34,317 nucleotides of DNA from Crenarchaeota archaeon 13_1_40CM_3_52_10 (GTDB lineage: Archaea; Thermoproteota; Bathyarchaeia; 40CM-2-53-6). The stretch is taken from contig MNGO01000070.1 in NCBI GenBank assembly GCA_001918765.1, forward strand, positions 1 through 34,317, given 5' to 3'. The notes under the pieces are model-generated. The model made no database searches, had not been told where the DNA came from, and saw nothing but the letters and a program-made list of their open reading frames with translations. Positions 1-6,931 of this stretch are shown one piece after another (within the stretch, counting starts at the first letter, position 1; each line of letters opens with the position of its first letter). A program made the position numbers and the translations under genes.

Positions 1-138
1 TCCCTTCCGAATCTCGAAGGATTACCCATCCGTCCTTCGGTGGATACTTAGGACATAGTGAAGTATGTCCTGCCAGAATGCCAGCATCTTGTCGAATTCG
101 TTGCAGTCAATGACTATCGAGCCTATCTGAACTTGCAA
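1..138 (-). pseudogene. VOC (glyoxalase/bleomycin-resistance fold) gene, 5' part, frameshifted and cut by window edge
   Basis: Reading leftward from a TTG at 138, the first 29 codons give a typical VOC start: beta strand IGSIVIDCNEFDKM, then LAFWQDILHYV. The expected continuation PKYPPKDGWVILRDSEG lies in another frame from position 52 and stays open to the edge. In the initial frame translation stops at 24-22. So one base appears to be missing near 52. The start is well supported: GGAGGA at 150-145 lies 6 nt before TTG, and an AT-rich TATA-like stretch (163-173) lies further upstream. VOC proteins bind a metal in paired beta-alpha-beta-beta-beta modules and include glyoxalases and dioxygenases; the substrate cannot be told here. 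A real pseudogene and a sequencing or assembly error are equally possible. Confidence 0.7.
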
Positions 139-243
139 AGTGTTTCCTCCTTGACGAAGGAGATAATTAATTACTGTTTTTTGTCGGGCCCCGGAAGCAC
201 TGCTCGCGACGCAATTCGGCTCTCGATGGCGAACTCGGATTTC

Positions 244-564
244 CTAGGACCCAATCTGTCCCGGAACCGTTGTCCGAGGAAACTTAGCCTTTGCAAGGCG
301 CAGGATTTGTCGAAAATCCGTTGCATTGGAAGGTTGGACAGCCCCGACTTTGTTCAGGAGTGTTTCAGCTATTTTCTTCTGGAGGACCTTTGAAGTCAAT
401 CCGAATACCTTTTCGAGGAGCGCAGCAAATGCTTCCGGTTCGCGGGCAGCGGTCTTCGTGTCGAAGAAGAAATTGACGCTCTTCCATGTGGTCGCGCCGA
501 GAATTTTGGACATCGTCTCGCTGACGGACTGGCTGACCAGATCATCGAAGCTCACCGCGCTCAT
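244..564 (-). CDS. small NitrOD5-like soluble protein
   Basis: This 106-residue protein has no signal peptide or membrane segment. The core, from about residue 18 (ILGATTWKSVNFFF) through FAALLEKVFG to KKIAETLLNKVG, resembles the archaeal NitrOD5 output domain, which is often found at the C-terminus of archaeal signalling proteins. The short C-terminal extension is basic. Its ATG overlaps the TGA of the upstream membrane gene (ATGA, 561-564), so it is the last gene of a tightly coupled three-gene operon and may be the cytoplasmic partner of the two membrane proteins. The domain call is from memory of the family pattern; the biochemical role is unknown. Confidence 0.65.
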   Translation of the reverse strand: MSAVSFDDLVSQSVSETMSKILGATTWKSVNFFFDTKTAAREPEAFAALLEKVFGLTSKVLQKKIAETLLNKVGAVQPSNATDFRQILRLAKAKFPRTTVPGQIGS

Positions 565-920
565 GATTTGAGGACCTTCGGTGTTTCAGTTGGAAGAGAA
601 ACTGTCGTGATAGGAGCAGGAGGATGGTAGGAGAGAAATCTGAGGGATCTCCAGCCGACGAATGTGGCGAAGACTGCCATTGATGCGGCGTGTAGGTAGA
701 GCCCCGTGTCCTCATAGCCAGTCGCGGCTAGAAACCCGATGGTCTCTGCGATGTGTGGGATTTCCGAGACGACCCAGATTAGGAGAAAGATGGATAGCTG
801 GAATCGGAAGCTGCCAAGGCTCTTGCCTTTGAACGCGAGCCGCGCGAATATTGCGAATGCTACGAGGATGAGTACTAGATTGAAGGTTTCGAACATTGTG
901 ATTATCGGATCACTTGCCAT
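561..920 (-). CDS. 3-TM membrane protein, operon with NitrOD5-like protein
   Basis: This 119-residue protein has three hydrophobic segments, at about residues 10-27, 42-58 and 75-95. A charged loop (RLAFKGKSLGSFRFQ) lies between the first two, and a Pro/Thr-rich tail faces away from the last. I do not recognise a named family. It starts with ATG immediately after the stop codon of the upstream 87-residue membrane gene and overlaps the downstream soluble gene by 4 nt. Strict translational coupling suggests the three products act together, perhaps as a 6-TM sensor split into two chains plus a soluble output protein. That role is inference only. Confidence 0.7.
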   Translation of the reverse strand: MASDPIITMFETFNLVLILVAFAIFARLAFKGKSLGSFRFQLSIFLLIWVVSEIPHIAETIGFLAATGYEDTGLYLHAASMAVFATFVGWRSLRFLSYHPPAPITTVSLPTETPKVLKS

Positions 921-1184
921 CTATGCTATCCCCACTTTGGAGTAGTATGCTCCGAGACCTATCAGGAGGATGAGAGAGATCGGCTCGAAGACTGCGTCTG
1001 CTAGGAGTTCTTGCTGGAACCCGAAGGCAAGGTGGTAGAAGCCATGGACGACTGCAAAAAGTCCGAGCAGAAGAGAGAGGATTCTGAGACTATGGACCTT
1101 AACTTTGATCGCCATGATCAGTGGAATGATCCCCGCAGCCACCATTATCGTGAAGAGAACCATGCCTCCTGTTGCCAGGTCCAT
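921..1184 (-). CDS. 3-TM small membrane protein, first gene of three-gene operon
   Basis: This 87-residue protein is almost wholly hydrophobic. Segments lie at about residues 5-25, 33-52 and 62-82, and the second holds a conserved-looking HGFYHLAFGF stretch with two histidines inside or near the membrane. Short loops carry basic residues (KVKVHSLR), which by the positive-inside rule lie in the cytoplasm. It begins with ATG at 1184 and ends directly against the ATG of the next membrane gene. The family is unknown to me. The paired intramembrane histidines could bind a metal or haem, but nothing else supports that. Confidence 0.65.
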   Translation of the reverse strand: MDLATGGMVLFTIMVAAGIIPLIMAIKVKVHSLRILSLLLGLFAVVHGFYHLAFGFQQELLADAVFEPISLILLIGLGAYYSKVGIA

Positions 1185-1368
1185 TTTCGAATGCCTGGTT
1201 AGCTTGGGAACTGACTACTCCGATAAGAGACCCGTTACCGCGACTATTCAGATAGAGTGACACGGAGCCCAACATTGCATTGAGTCCCTCAACGAGAATA
1301 AAACCCGAAACCGAGGTTCGACTGTTAGTCCCTAGTCGTGCAGGGGTAGAACTAAGAACAAGCCAACG

Positions 1369-1392
1369 CACCGGTGCTTTGAGAAACCGGTG
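1369..1392 (+). promoter_or_regulatory. inverted repeat that covers the GTG start codon
   Basis: CACCGGT (1369-1375) and ACCGGTG (1386-1392) are perfect complements around a 10-nt loop. The right arm contains the GTG start (1390-1392) of the following gene, so the RNA hairpin would hide the initiation codon. Alternatively, the two palindromic ACCGGT hexamers could be a protein-binding operator. The repeat is visible; its function is inferred. Confidence 0.35.
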
Positions 1393-2031
1393 ACTGGCTC
1401 GGTACCGGAGAAGAGGCTGGCCCTGATTCACAGGGTCATAGTGCCGGACAAGGAATATCCGAAGGAGTATGCTGTTCTGGTGACTGATAGCCGGTCAATT
1501 TTCATTCGCCTGGAGAAGACGAGGAGTAGCTATTGGCTTCGTGGCGAGATGAAGTTTGGAACCGCGCTAATGACCGACGTAATACCAAAGACTCTCGAAG
1601 ACTACGAACAAACCAGCGTGGAATCACTTATTGCCGATAATGCGAACCTCACTATCCCCCACGAAAAGGTTACTTCTCTGGTGCTGAGAAAGGAAGAGCC
1701 CGAATTCCGTGCACGTGAGTTTTTCGTCTGGCTGACGATGAGAAGGCAAGGGCATAGATTCCAAGTATACGACTTTGAGATGGGTTACCGGCAGAGCTCG
1801 AACGATGAAACGACGCTCAAGTTTTACATGGTGCCCTTGGGCGCTTACTTCAAGCCTAGAAGGCAAACCCAGACCAGGCAAACAATTCTCCGAGAATACG
1901 CCACAGATGCGCTCGGGATTTTCCAAAAGGTCCTCCGGGAAAAATCGTATCTTCACAAGACGATTCATGGCACAGTGCAGTTCGTGCCTAGCAATCGCGA
2001 AAACGGGATCGCGGGCCGTAGTCTAGAATAG
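1390..2031 (+). CDS. hypothetical protein, PH-like fold suspected
   Basis: This 213-residue soluble protein has no signal peptide or membrane segment. The strand-rich order (YAVLVTDSRSIFIRLEK, then IPHEKVTSLVLRKEE, FFVWLTMR, a long strand pair, and a final helix YATDALGIFQKVL) resembles a pleckstrin-homology-like barrel capped by a helix, but I recognise no exact family. It starts at GTG; the only in-frame alternative upstream is closed by a TAG at 1333-1335. No strong Shine-Dalgarno sequence is seen, and the start lies in a hairpin. It ends 3 nt from the convergent membrane gene at 2035. It stands alone, so context says little about its role. Confidence 0.7.
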   Translation: MTGSVPEKRLALIHRVIVPDKEYPKEYAVLVTDSRSIFIRLEKTRSSYWLRGEMKFGTALMTDVIPKTLEDYEQTSVESLIADNANLTIPHEKVTSLVLRKEEPEFRAREFFVWLTMRRQGHRFQVYDFEMGYRQSSNDETTLKFYMVPLGAYFKPRRQTQTRQTILREYATDALGIFQKVLREKSYLHKTIHGTVQFVPSNRENGIAGRSLE

Positions 2032-2034
2032 AAA

Positions 2035-2715
2035 CTATCCTTGGAGCTTCCTTGAATGCAACTTTCTTGGTACGAGCTGGAATATCAAGATCCCTAGGAG
2101 TCCGGCGAGAACGAGTACCGCGTTGTAGTTGAGAAGATAGCTTCCGGGAGCGAAGTTGGCCTGGACCCAGTTCTGCATATTGACGTTCGACGCGTACTCT
2201 CGCACAAGCCCGCCATAGATGATTATCAGCAGTACCGCTTCAACAAGCGCAATTGCAAGGGCTTTCGATCCTACGTTGAATGACGGGAGGTGAAATGACC
2301 GTTTCCCACCCTTCTTCGCCTCAGGGATCACTCCCCCTCCTAACGGGGTTCCTGCAACTCCGTTCTTTTGACCGACAAGGGCTTCCAGCTCGTAAAGTGC
2401 GGATTCGATCCGGTTGCTTGCTCGCCAGGTTCTTCTCATCGCGAGAAAGTACGTGCAAAGACCTACTCCGCCGATCAATAGCGGAATTGAGACGGGGAGG
2501 AAAATTGCGGCGGCCGATTCGTTCCATGGGATTAAGTTGCCAAGACCGAATCCTCCGAGCGCTCTAGTCGTGTAGATCCATGACCCGGTGCCTGCTCCTA
2601 TCGCAAGTAGCCCGAGACTGAGCTGGGCTCTTCCCTTCCAGTTGGTGCTTGGCGTGAAGACTGCTTGTACTCCTTTCTGCGCTGGCCTTCGCCTTTTCTT
2701 GACGCTAGTCGACAA
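2035..2715 (-). CDS. 4-TM membrane protein downstream of parA
   Basis: This 226-residue protein has a basic N-terminus (KKRRRPAQK), two hydrophobic segments at about 32-50 and 68-90, and a cytoplasmic-looking linker with a short helical ALYELEALVGQ stretch and Gly-rich and basic parts (about 100-150). Two more segments follow at about 150-170 and 195-213, then a basic tail. It starts with TTG only 6 nt after the parA stop, so the two genes form one operon. A membrane partner for a ParA/MinD-type ATPase is plausible because these ATPases often act on membrane-bound or nucleoid-bound cargo. No family is recognised. Confidence 0.7.
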   Translation of the reverse strand: MSTSVKKRRRPAQKGVQAVFTPSTNWKGRAQLSLGLLAIGAGTGSWIYTTRALGGFGLGNLIPWNESAAAIFLPVSIPLLIGGVGLCTYFLAMRRTWRASNRIESALYELEALVGQKNGVAGTPLGGGVIPEAKKGGKRSFHLPSFNVGSKALAIALVEAVLLIIIYGGLVREYASNVNMQNWVQANFAPGSYLLNYNAVLVLAGLLGILIFQLVPRKLHSRKLQG

Positions 2716-2721
2716 GTAGGA

Positions 2722-3516
2722 TCAGTCTGCTGTGGATCCGAGTTTGGTTAGGACAGTGTCAGCGAGCGATCCTTCGAGCAACTCCTTCGTAAGCCGCCTG
2801 TATTCCTCTGAGGCACTGTTCCTAGGGCTGTAGATTATCCCTGGTATTCCTTTGCTCGGCGCTTCAGCCATGCGGATGGATCGTGGGATGACGATCTTGA
2901 GGATGTGGTCGCCGAACGAGGTCCTGAGCTGCTGAACGACCTTTTTCGAGAGTCCTGTTCTCTTGTCGAAGAGCGTGAGCAGAATTCGATAGTCGAAGTC
3001 TGTTTTCGCGCGCGATTTTACGATTCGCATGAACTTCAGCAATGTCGGAAGCCCGTCCATCGACAAGAATTCAGATTGCACAGGCACGATCATGAGGTCG
3101 CATGCGACGATCGCGTTTACGGTTAGAATTCCGATGTTTGGTGGGCAATCGATAAGGATCGCGTCGTACTTGTGCCTGGCGACAGCGAGTGCCTCCCTCA
3201 GGACGAATTCGCGGCCGGGGATAGAGGATAGCTCGACCTCCGCTCCTGCAAGGTCCAGATTACTTGGAACGAGTGTTAGATTCTCGACCTTGGTCCCAAG
3301 CATTACTTCTTCGATCCTTCTCGACTGTGCGAGTGCATCGTAGACGGTGTAGAGTAGTTTGGATTTTTGGAAGCCGAGGCTGACTGTGGTGCTTCCTTGT
3401 GGATCGAGATCCACGAGCAGTACTTTTCGTCCTAGTTGTGCCAGCGCGGTGGCGAGGTTGACCGCTGTTGTGGTCTTGCCGGTTCCCCCTTTGTTGTTTG
3501 CGAAGCTTAAGATCAT
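2722..3516 (-). CDS. ParA/Soj-family P-loop ATPase
   Basis: This is a deviant-Walker-A ATPase of the ParA/MinD group. KGGTGKTT lies at residues 9-16 when started at the ATG at 3516, with the signature lysine at 9. A Walker A' aspartate lies in VLLVDLDPQGS, and Walker B in DAILIDCPPNIG. These proteins dimerise on ATP and drive DNA segregation or positioning of protein assemblies. An upstream reading frame would add up to 57 residues, but those look non-homologous, and this family starts just before the P-loop, so I chose 3516. No Shine-Dalgarno sequence is seen. No ParB is adjacent; a 4-TM protein follows 6 nt downstream. It is more likely an orphan positioning ATPase than a plasmid partition gene. 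Confidence 0.9.
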   Translation of the reverse strand: MILSFANNKGGTGKTTTAVNLATALAQLGRKVLLVDLDPQGSTTVSLGFQKSKLLYTVYDALAQSRRIEEVMLGTKVENLTLVPSNLDLAGAEVELSSIPGREFVLREALAVARHKYDAILIDCPPNIGILTVNAIVACDLMIVPVQSEFLSMDGLPTLLKFMRIVKSRAKTDFDYRILLTLFDKRTGLSKKVVQQLRTSFGDHILKIVIPRSIRMAEAPSKGIPGIIYSPRNSASEEYRRLTKELLEGSLADTVLTKLGSTAD

Positions 3517-3930
3517 GGTCGGGAACTGCTCGTAGCCTGAGGGTTTGGTATCAAATTCATGTGCAGATCGAGTTGAACCGAGCATCATCCCTGTAGGGTG
3601 ATTAGGCAGGAAGATGATGGGTGGTTCTAGACTTTCGGATATTTGCGTATGACAGTATATTACTGGCAATATGAACCGAGTGAGCACGTTGTTAGATAGT
3701 GGCAGAGAGATTGACGCCTAGTCCGTCACATTTTCATCATCTCGATGCAAGAAACGGGGGACCGGACCCGTAATATTCACACTTCCTTGTAAATCGCAGA
3801 TTATCTGAAAAACTCGAACCAGCGACCATTTTCGACGCCATCCTACCGAAATCTGGATCTGACCTTCTTAGGCAGAAGTTTTCAGGTGTAAACGAAGTCT
3901 TAATCAGCAGACAAGCCAATTTCCGATTTT
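3517..3930. other. gene-free divergent region between parA and protease
   Basis: About 414 bases separate the two divergent start codons. For parA (minus strand) an AATATACTG TATA-like sequence lies near 3653-3661, which would give a long leader containing unused in-frame codons. For the protease (plus strand) GTCTTAATC near 3895-3904 is a fair TATA-like element about 30 nt before the ATG. The 60-codon open frame at 3737-3919 (minus) looks random. No RNA gene is seen. Confidence 0.4.
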
Positions 3931-4935
3931 ATGAACCGCGAAAGCATTCCTCCCCAATTATCTTCGGCGAAGAAAGAGGCGGCTACTCGCTTCTTGACCG
4001 ACAGCGCTAGGGCCGCGTATTCCACCAGAGCGGTCTCCTATCAGCTCGACCTCAACATCGTTGGCGTCGGAATTGGCAAGAAGATCAAAGGCGGGCAACC
4101 CACGGGTACGGATGCGGTTCGAGTATATGTGAATAGAAAATTTCCGAAGGCCCAGATTCCCCAGCCACAACTCGTGCCCGCGACAATACGGGGCGTCCCG
4201 ACGGACGTAGTTGAAACCGGAAGGTTCAAGGCCTTCACCGTGGCACCGGCACCAATAACCCCTAGAGACCGCTGGCGGCCTATCAGACCTGGAAGCTCTA
4301 TTGGTCCTCCCCCGATCGGAAACATGGTCGAGGCCGGGACCCTAGGCGCGATCGTGAAGAGTGGAGGCGCTCAATACATCCTGAGTAACAACCACGTACT
4401 CGCAAACGAAGACAAGCTCCCAGTTGGAACCGCCATATTCCAGCCTGCCCTTCTAGACAAGGGAGTCCAAGCAACCGATAGGGTCGGATCGCTCTCCAAA
4501 GTCGTTCCTCTGTCGCCTCGAGGAAGCAACAGTGTCGATTGTGCCATCGCCGCCATCGACAAGACCGTCCCCGCGGACCCTACTATTCTGCCGAAGGTGG
4601 GCAAGCTCGCAACCACATCTCCCATCGATGCTACTGACGGGATGAAGGTGCATAAGGTCGGCCGGACAACAGGCTACACTACCGGGTCCGTTCTAGACAT
4701 AAGCGCAGACGTCATCATACAATATGATATCGGAACTCTCACGTTTCAGGGGCAGATTCTGATCGCTCCAGACCAGGGTCAGATGTTCTCCGACGCGGGA
4801 GATTCTGGCTCGCTCATCGTAGACAGAGGGTTGGGCAGAGCGACTGGTCTGCTCTTCGGCGGTTCACCGAAGTCGACCATTGCCAACCACATCTCGGACG
4901 TTCTGACGGCGCTTCAGATCCAGCTTGCAGGATAG
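3931..4935 (+). CDS. trypsin-fold serine protease (NAL1-like)
   Basis: This 334-residue protein has the chymotrypsin-type triad in order: His155 in LSNNHVL, Asp203 in VDCAIA and Ser292 in GDSGS. Before the protease domain, residues about 35-105 form a small alpha/beta module (VGVGIGKK, then VRVYVNRKFPK). Such a module precedes the protease in bacterial and plant NAL1-type proteins. No signal peptide or membrane anchor is visible, so it probably acts in the cytoplasm. ATG at 3931 is the only sensible start. A 79-residue gene that resembles the N-terminal module follows 41 nt downstream. The substrate is unknown. The triad makes catalytic activity likely. Confidence 0.85.
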   Translation: MNRESIPPQLSSAKKEAATRFLTDSARAAYSTRAVSYQLDLNIVGVGIGKKIKGGQPTGTDAVRVYVNRKFPKAQIPQPQLVPATIRGVPTDVVETGRFKAFTVAPAPITPRDRWRPIRPGSSIGPPPIGNMVEAGTLGAIVKSGGAQYILSNNHVLANEDKLPVGTAIFQPALLDKGVQATDRVGSLSKVVPLSPRGSNSVDCAIAAIDKTVPADPTILPKVGKLATTSPIDATDGMKVHKVGRTTGYTTGSVLDISADVIIQYDIGTLTFQGQILIAPDQGQMFSDAGDSGSLIVDRGLGRATGLLFGGSPKSTIANHISDVLTALQIQLAG

Positions 4936-4976
4936 GTTCAAGTGAAAGACAACCGAACCCTCTAGATCTGAGAGAG

Positions 4977-5216
4977 TTGACTCTGCCGAAGACTCCTCCT
5001 GATTCTCGCGCTCTGAAACGAAAAGTGTCCGCCCAGATACTACAGCTCCCAGGAGTCAGCGGAATAGGTGTTCCAAAGGGCCAGCTTACAGTCTACTTAG
5101 AAGCGGATTCTGACGATATCAGAAATCGAGTACGAGAAGTTCTGAAAACGGTCTCCCCGGAAACCGATGTCGTGTTTCTGGTTACCGGGAAGTTCGCCAA
5201 GCAGGACCCCGATTGA
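4977..5216 (+). CDS. small alpha/beta companion of the upstream protease
   Basis: This 79-residue protein reads QILQLPGVSGIGVPKGQLTVYLEADSD and so on: a helix, then a G-G-G turn, then a strand, then another helix and strand. This is the same plan as the N-terminal module of the protease just upstream (VGVGIGKK...VRVYV), and it suggests a ferredoxin-like fold similar to subtilisin or trypsin propeptides. The start is TTG at 4977; an in-frame CTG lies three codons earlier. It ends 4 nt before the methyltransferase. It may be a stand-alone inhibitor or chaperone of the protease. The similarity was judged by eye. Confidence 0.6.
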   Translation: MTLPKTPPDSRALKRKVSAQILQLPGVSGIGVPKGQLTVYLEADSDDIRNRVREVLKTVSPETDVVFLVTGKFAKQDPD

Positions 5217-5220
5217 AAAC

Positions 5221-5895
5221 ATGTCCTCGGTCCCTGGTAAAGAGAAAGGAATCGCCGAGACATTTGATGATCTAGCCCATAACCGTTGTTGCAAATACAA
5301 GTCGAACGGCCTCACCGCCAGCAGCCAAGTATTACTCGATTTCATCTCACAGAAGGGGCTAGTCGGGAAGACCATCTTGGAGATCGGGTGCGGAACAGGC
5401 TTCTTCGCCTTGGAAACCCTCAGATCCGGAGCGATCTCTTGCGTAGGCGTCGACCTCTCGTCAGTCGCGATTCATGAAGCAAACGAATTCGCGAAAGAGT
5501 CCGGCTTGCAGGATCGAGCGAGATTCGAGGTCTCAAACGCAGCCTCGACTCGGCAGCCTGCGTCCGATGTTGTCGTGATGGACAAGGTCCTATGCTGTTA
5601 TCCTGACGCGGATGCGCTTCTGAAGACCGCTTCCGATTCCTCAAGGGAGCTACTGGGTTTTGTTGTTCCGCGAAACGAAGGGCTGATGAAGCCAGCGATG
5701 AAGATAGGAACGGCGCTAATCAATCTGGTTGAGAAGCTGAGAAAGACTGGTTTCCGGCTGTACCTTCATCCCCTGCGCTCGATCGACCAACTTCTCTCTG
5801 AGAGGGGTTTCCAGCAGGCTAGCAAGGCCAAGTCTCGTTTCTGGCTGGTCTTCCTCTACAAGAAAACCGGATCAATCGAACCAGCGCAGGGGTAG
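5221..5895 (+). CDS. class I SAM-dependent methyltransferase
   Basis: This 225-residue enzyme carries motif I ILEIGCGTGFFALE at about residues 52-65 and the acidic motif II residue in GVDLS (Asp78), both of which bind SAM. It is followed by VVVMDKVLCCYPDADALL, in the place of motif IV. The general look is UbiG/protoporphyrin-O-methyltransferase-like, but the substrate cannot be assigned. I use ATG at 5221, 4 nt after the previous stop. A longer frame from 5167 would overlap the previous gene, and its extra residues look unrelated. The AlkD homologue follows 7 nt downstream, so they probably share a transcript. Confidence 0.85.
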   Translation: MSSVPGKEKGIAETFDDLAHNRCCKYKSNGLTASSQVLLDFISQKGLVGKTILEIGCGTGFFALETLRSGAISCVGVDLSSVAIHEANEFAKESGLQDRARFEVSNAASTRQPASDVVVMDKVLCCYPDADALLKTASDSSRELLGFVVPRNEGLMKPAMKIGTALINLVEKLRKTGFRLYLHPLRSIDQLLSERGFQQASKAKSRFWLVFLYKKTGSIEPAQG

Positions 5896-5902
5896 GTTCG
5901 AC

Positions 5903-6586
5903 TTGGAAGTCAAACTAGTCATCGATCGGTTGAGGTCTCTCGGCGATCCGAAAGCTGTCGAAGGTATGACCCGTTTCGGAATTCAATCAAGCAATTCCTT
6001 TGGGGTTTCCGTTCCCCAGCTCCGGACCCTTGCCAGCGAGGTTGGACGGGATCATATGTTGGCAATGAAGCTGTGGGAGACCGGACTTCACGACGCGAGG
6101 CTCTTGGCAACAATGGTTGACGATCCTCGCAAGGTGACGCTTGAGCAGATGGACAAGTGGGTTCGCGACTTTGACTCATGGGACGTTGTTGATGGTTCCT
6201 GCGGGAACCTGTTCGACAAGACACCTTTTGCAGTGGCGAAGGCAAAGCAATGGTGTAAGCGCGAAGAGGAGTTCGTGAAGAGAGCCGGATTCGTCATGAT
6301 GGCCGAACTTGCGGTTCACGACAAAGAAGCGAAAGACAAGGTGTTCCTAGACTTTCTTCCTCTGATTGTCGGTGGGGCGTCTGACGAAAGGAATTTCGTC
6401 AAGAAGGCGGTTAACTGGGCTCTGAGACAGATAGGCAAGCGCAACATGAAGCTGAACAAGGCCGCAGTGTCCACAGCGCGAAGGATCCGGAAAATCGACT
6501 CGGGGGCCGCGAAGTGGGTTGCCGCGGACGCCCTAAGAGAACTGAAAAGCCCTCAAGTCCTAAAAAGGCTCCGGAAAACCAAGTAA
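5903..6586 (+). CDS. AlkD-type DNA alkylation repair glycosylase
   Basis: This 227-residue protein is built of HEAT-like helical repeats. It keeps the AlkD pattern: SWDVVDGSCGNL (Trp93 and Asp97, matching the Trp/Asp pair of the bacterial enzyme), an Arg at 127 in VKRAGF, and NWALRQIGKRN (Trp172, Arg175). AlkD enzymes remove N3- and N7-alkylated purines without base flipping. The start is TTG at 5903, where the conserved helix begins. It lies 7 nt after the methyltransferase stop. Its length is normal for the family. Confidence 0.9.
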   Translation: MEVKLVIDRLRSLGDPKAVEGMTRFGIQSSNSFGVSVPQLRTLASEVGRDHMLAMKLWETGLHDARLLATMVDDPRKVTLEQMDKWVRDFDSWDVVDGSCGNLFDKTPFAVAKAKQWCKREEEFVKRAGFVMMAELAVHDKEAKDKVFLDFLPLIVGGASDERNFVKKAVNWALRQIGKRNMKLNKAAVSTARRIRKIDSGAAKWVAADALRELKSPQVLKRLRKTK

Positions 6587-6931
6587 CCCTGAGAACACGG
6601 AACCCTCCTCCACAACTGTTCTTCTTCTGACATTTGTTTTTCCTTAACTGTCCTTTTCCTGTAACTATTTTTTTCCGCTAACTAATATGCGACCCCCCAG
6701 GGTGGCTGATTTTCGCGAGCCCCGCCCTTCGTGGAACCATCCTCGGGATCGCGTCTCTCAGGTTAGAATCGCCCGCATCTCAGCTCTCTCGGGATAGACC
6801 CTGCCCGTTTGCCGATGAGGATCGCCAGCTGGTGTTACCCTATTGGCTTAGGGTATGGTTACGATAGGAGCATTTGAGGATACTCGCGCTCGATCATTCC
6901 TGCCAGCCTTCGTTTAGGAGAGTGAAAGCGT
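6587..6931. other. gene-free region with T-tracts, conserved element A and a hairpin
   Basis: Just after alkD lie several pyrimidine runs (6637-6676, including seven T), typical of archaeal termination. A GC-rich stretch follows; positions 6691-6734 match 24534-24574 (see that entry). A perfect 7-bp hairpin, TACCCTA/TAGGGTA with loop TTGGCT, lies at 6836-6855. The only open frame over element A is 36 codons (from ATG 6687) and is unconvincing. A small RNA or the long leader of the pilin gene would fit. No tRNA fold was found. Confidence 0.4.
6691..6734 (+). repeat. conserved element A (partner at 24534-24574)
   Basis: About 31 of 41 aligned positions match the second copy, with one 3-base gap. 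The best blocks are GACCCC, GGGTGG, GATTTT and CCCGYCCTTCRYGG. Both copies follow a T-rich stretch in a gene-free region. It could be a structured RNA, a binding site or a decayed peptide-coding segment. Confidence 0.4.

Noticed and set aside
58-393. 111-codon plus-strand open frame at the left edge
   Set aside because: It overlaps the better supported minus-strand VOC start and NitrOD5-like gene, and its residues look random.
3271-3516. Possible plasmid partition origin near parA
   Set aside because: No ParB gene and no iterated palindromes were found, and the surroundings are chromosomal housekeeping genes.
3737-3919. 60-codon minus-strand frame in the parA/protease gap
   Set aside because: No recognisable pattern and no start signals; it lies in a divergent promoter region.
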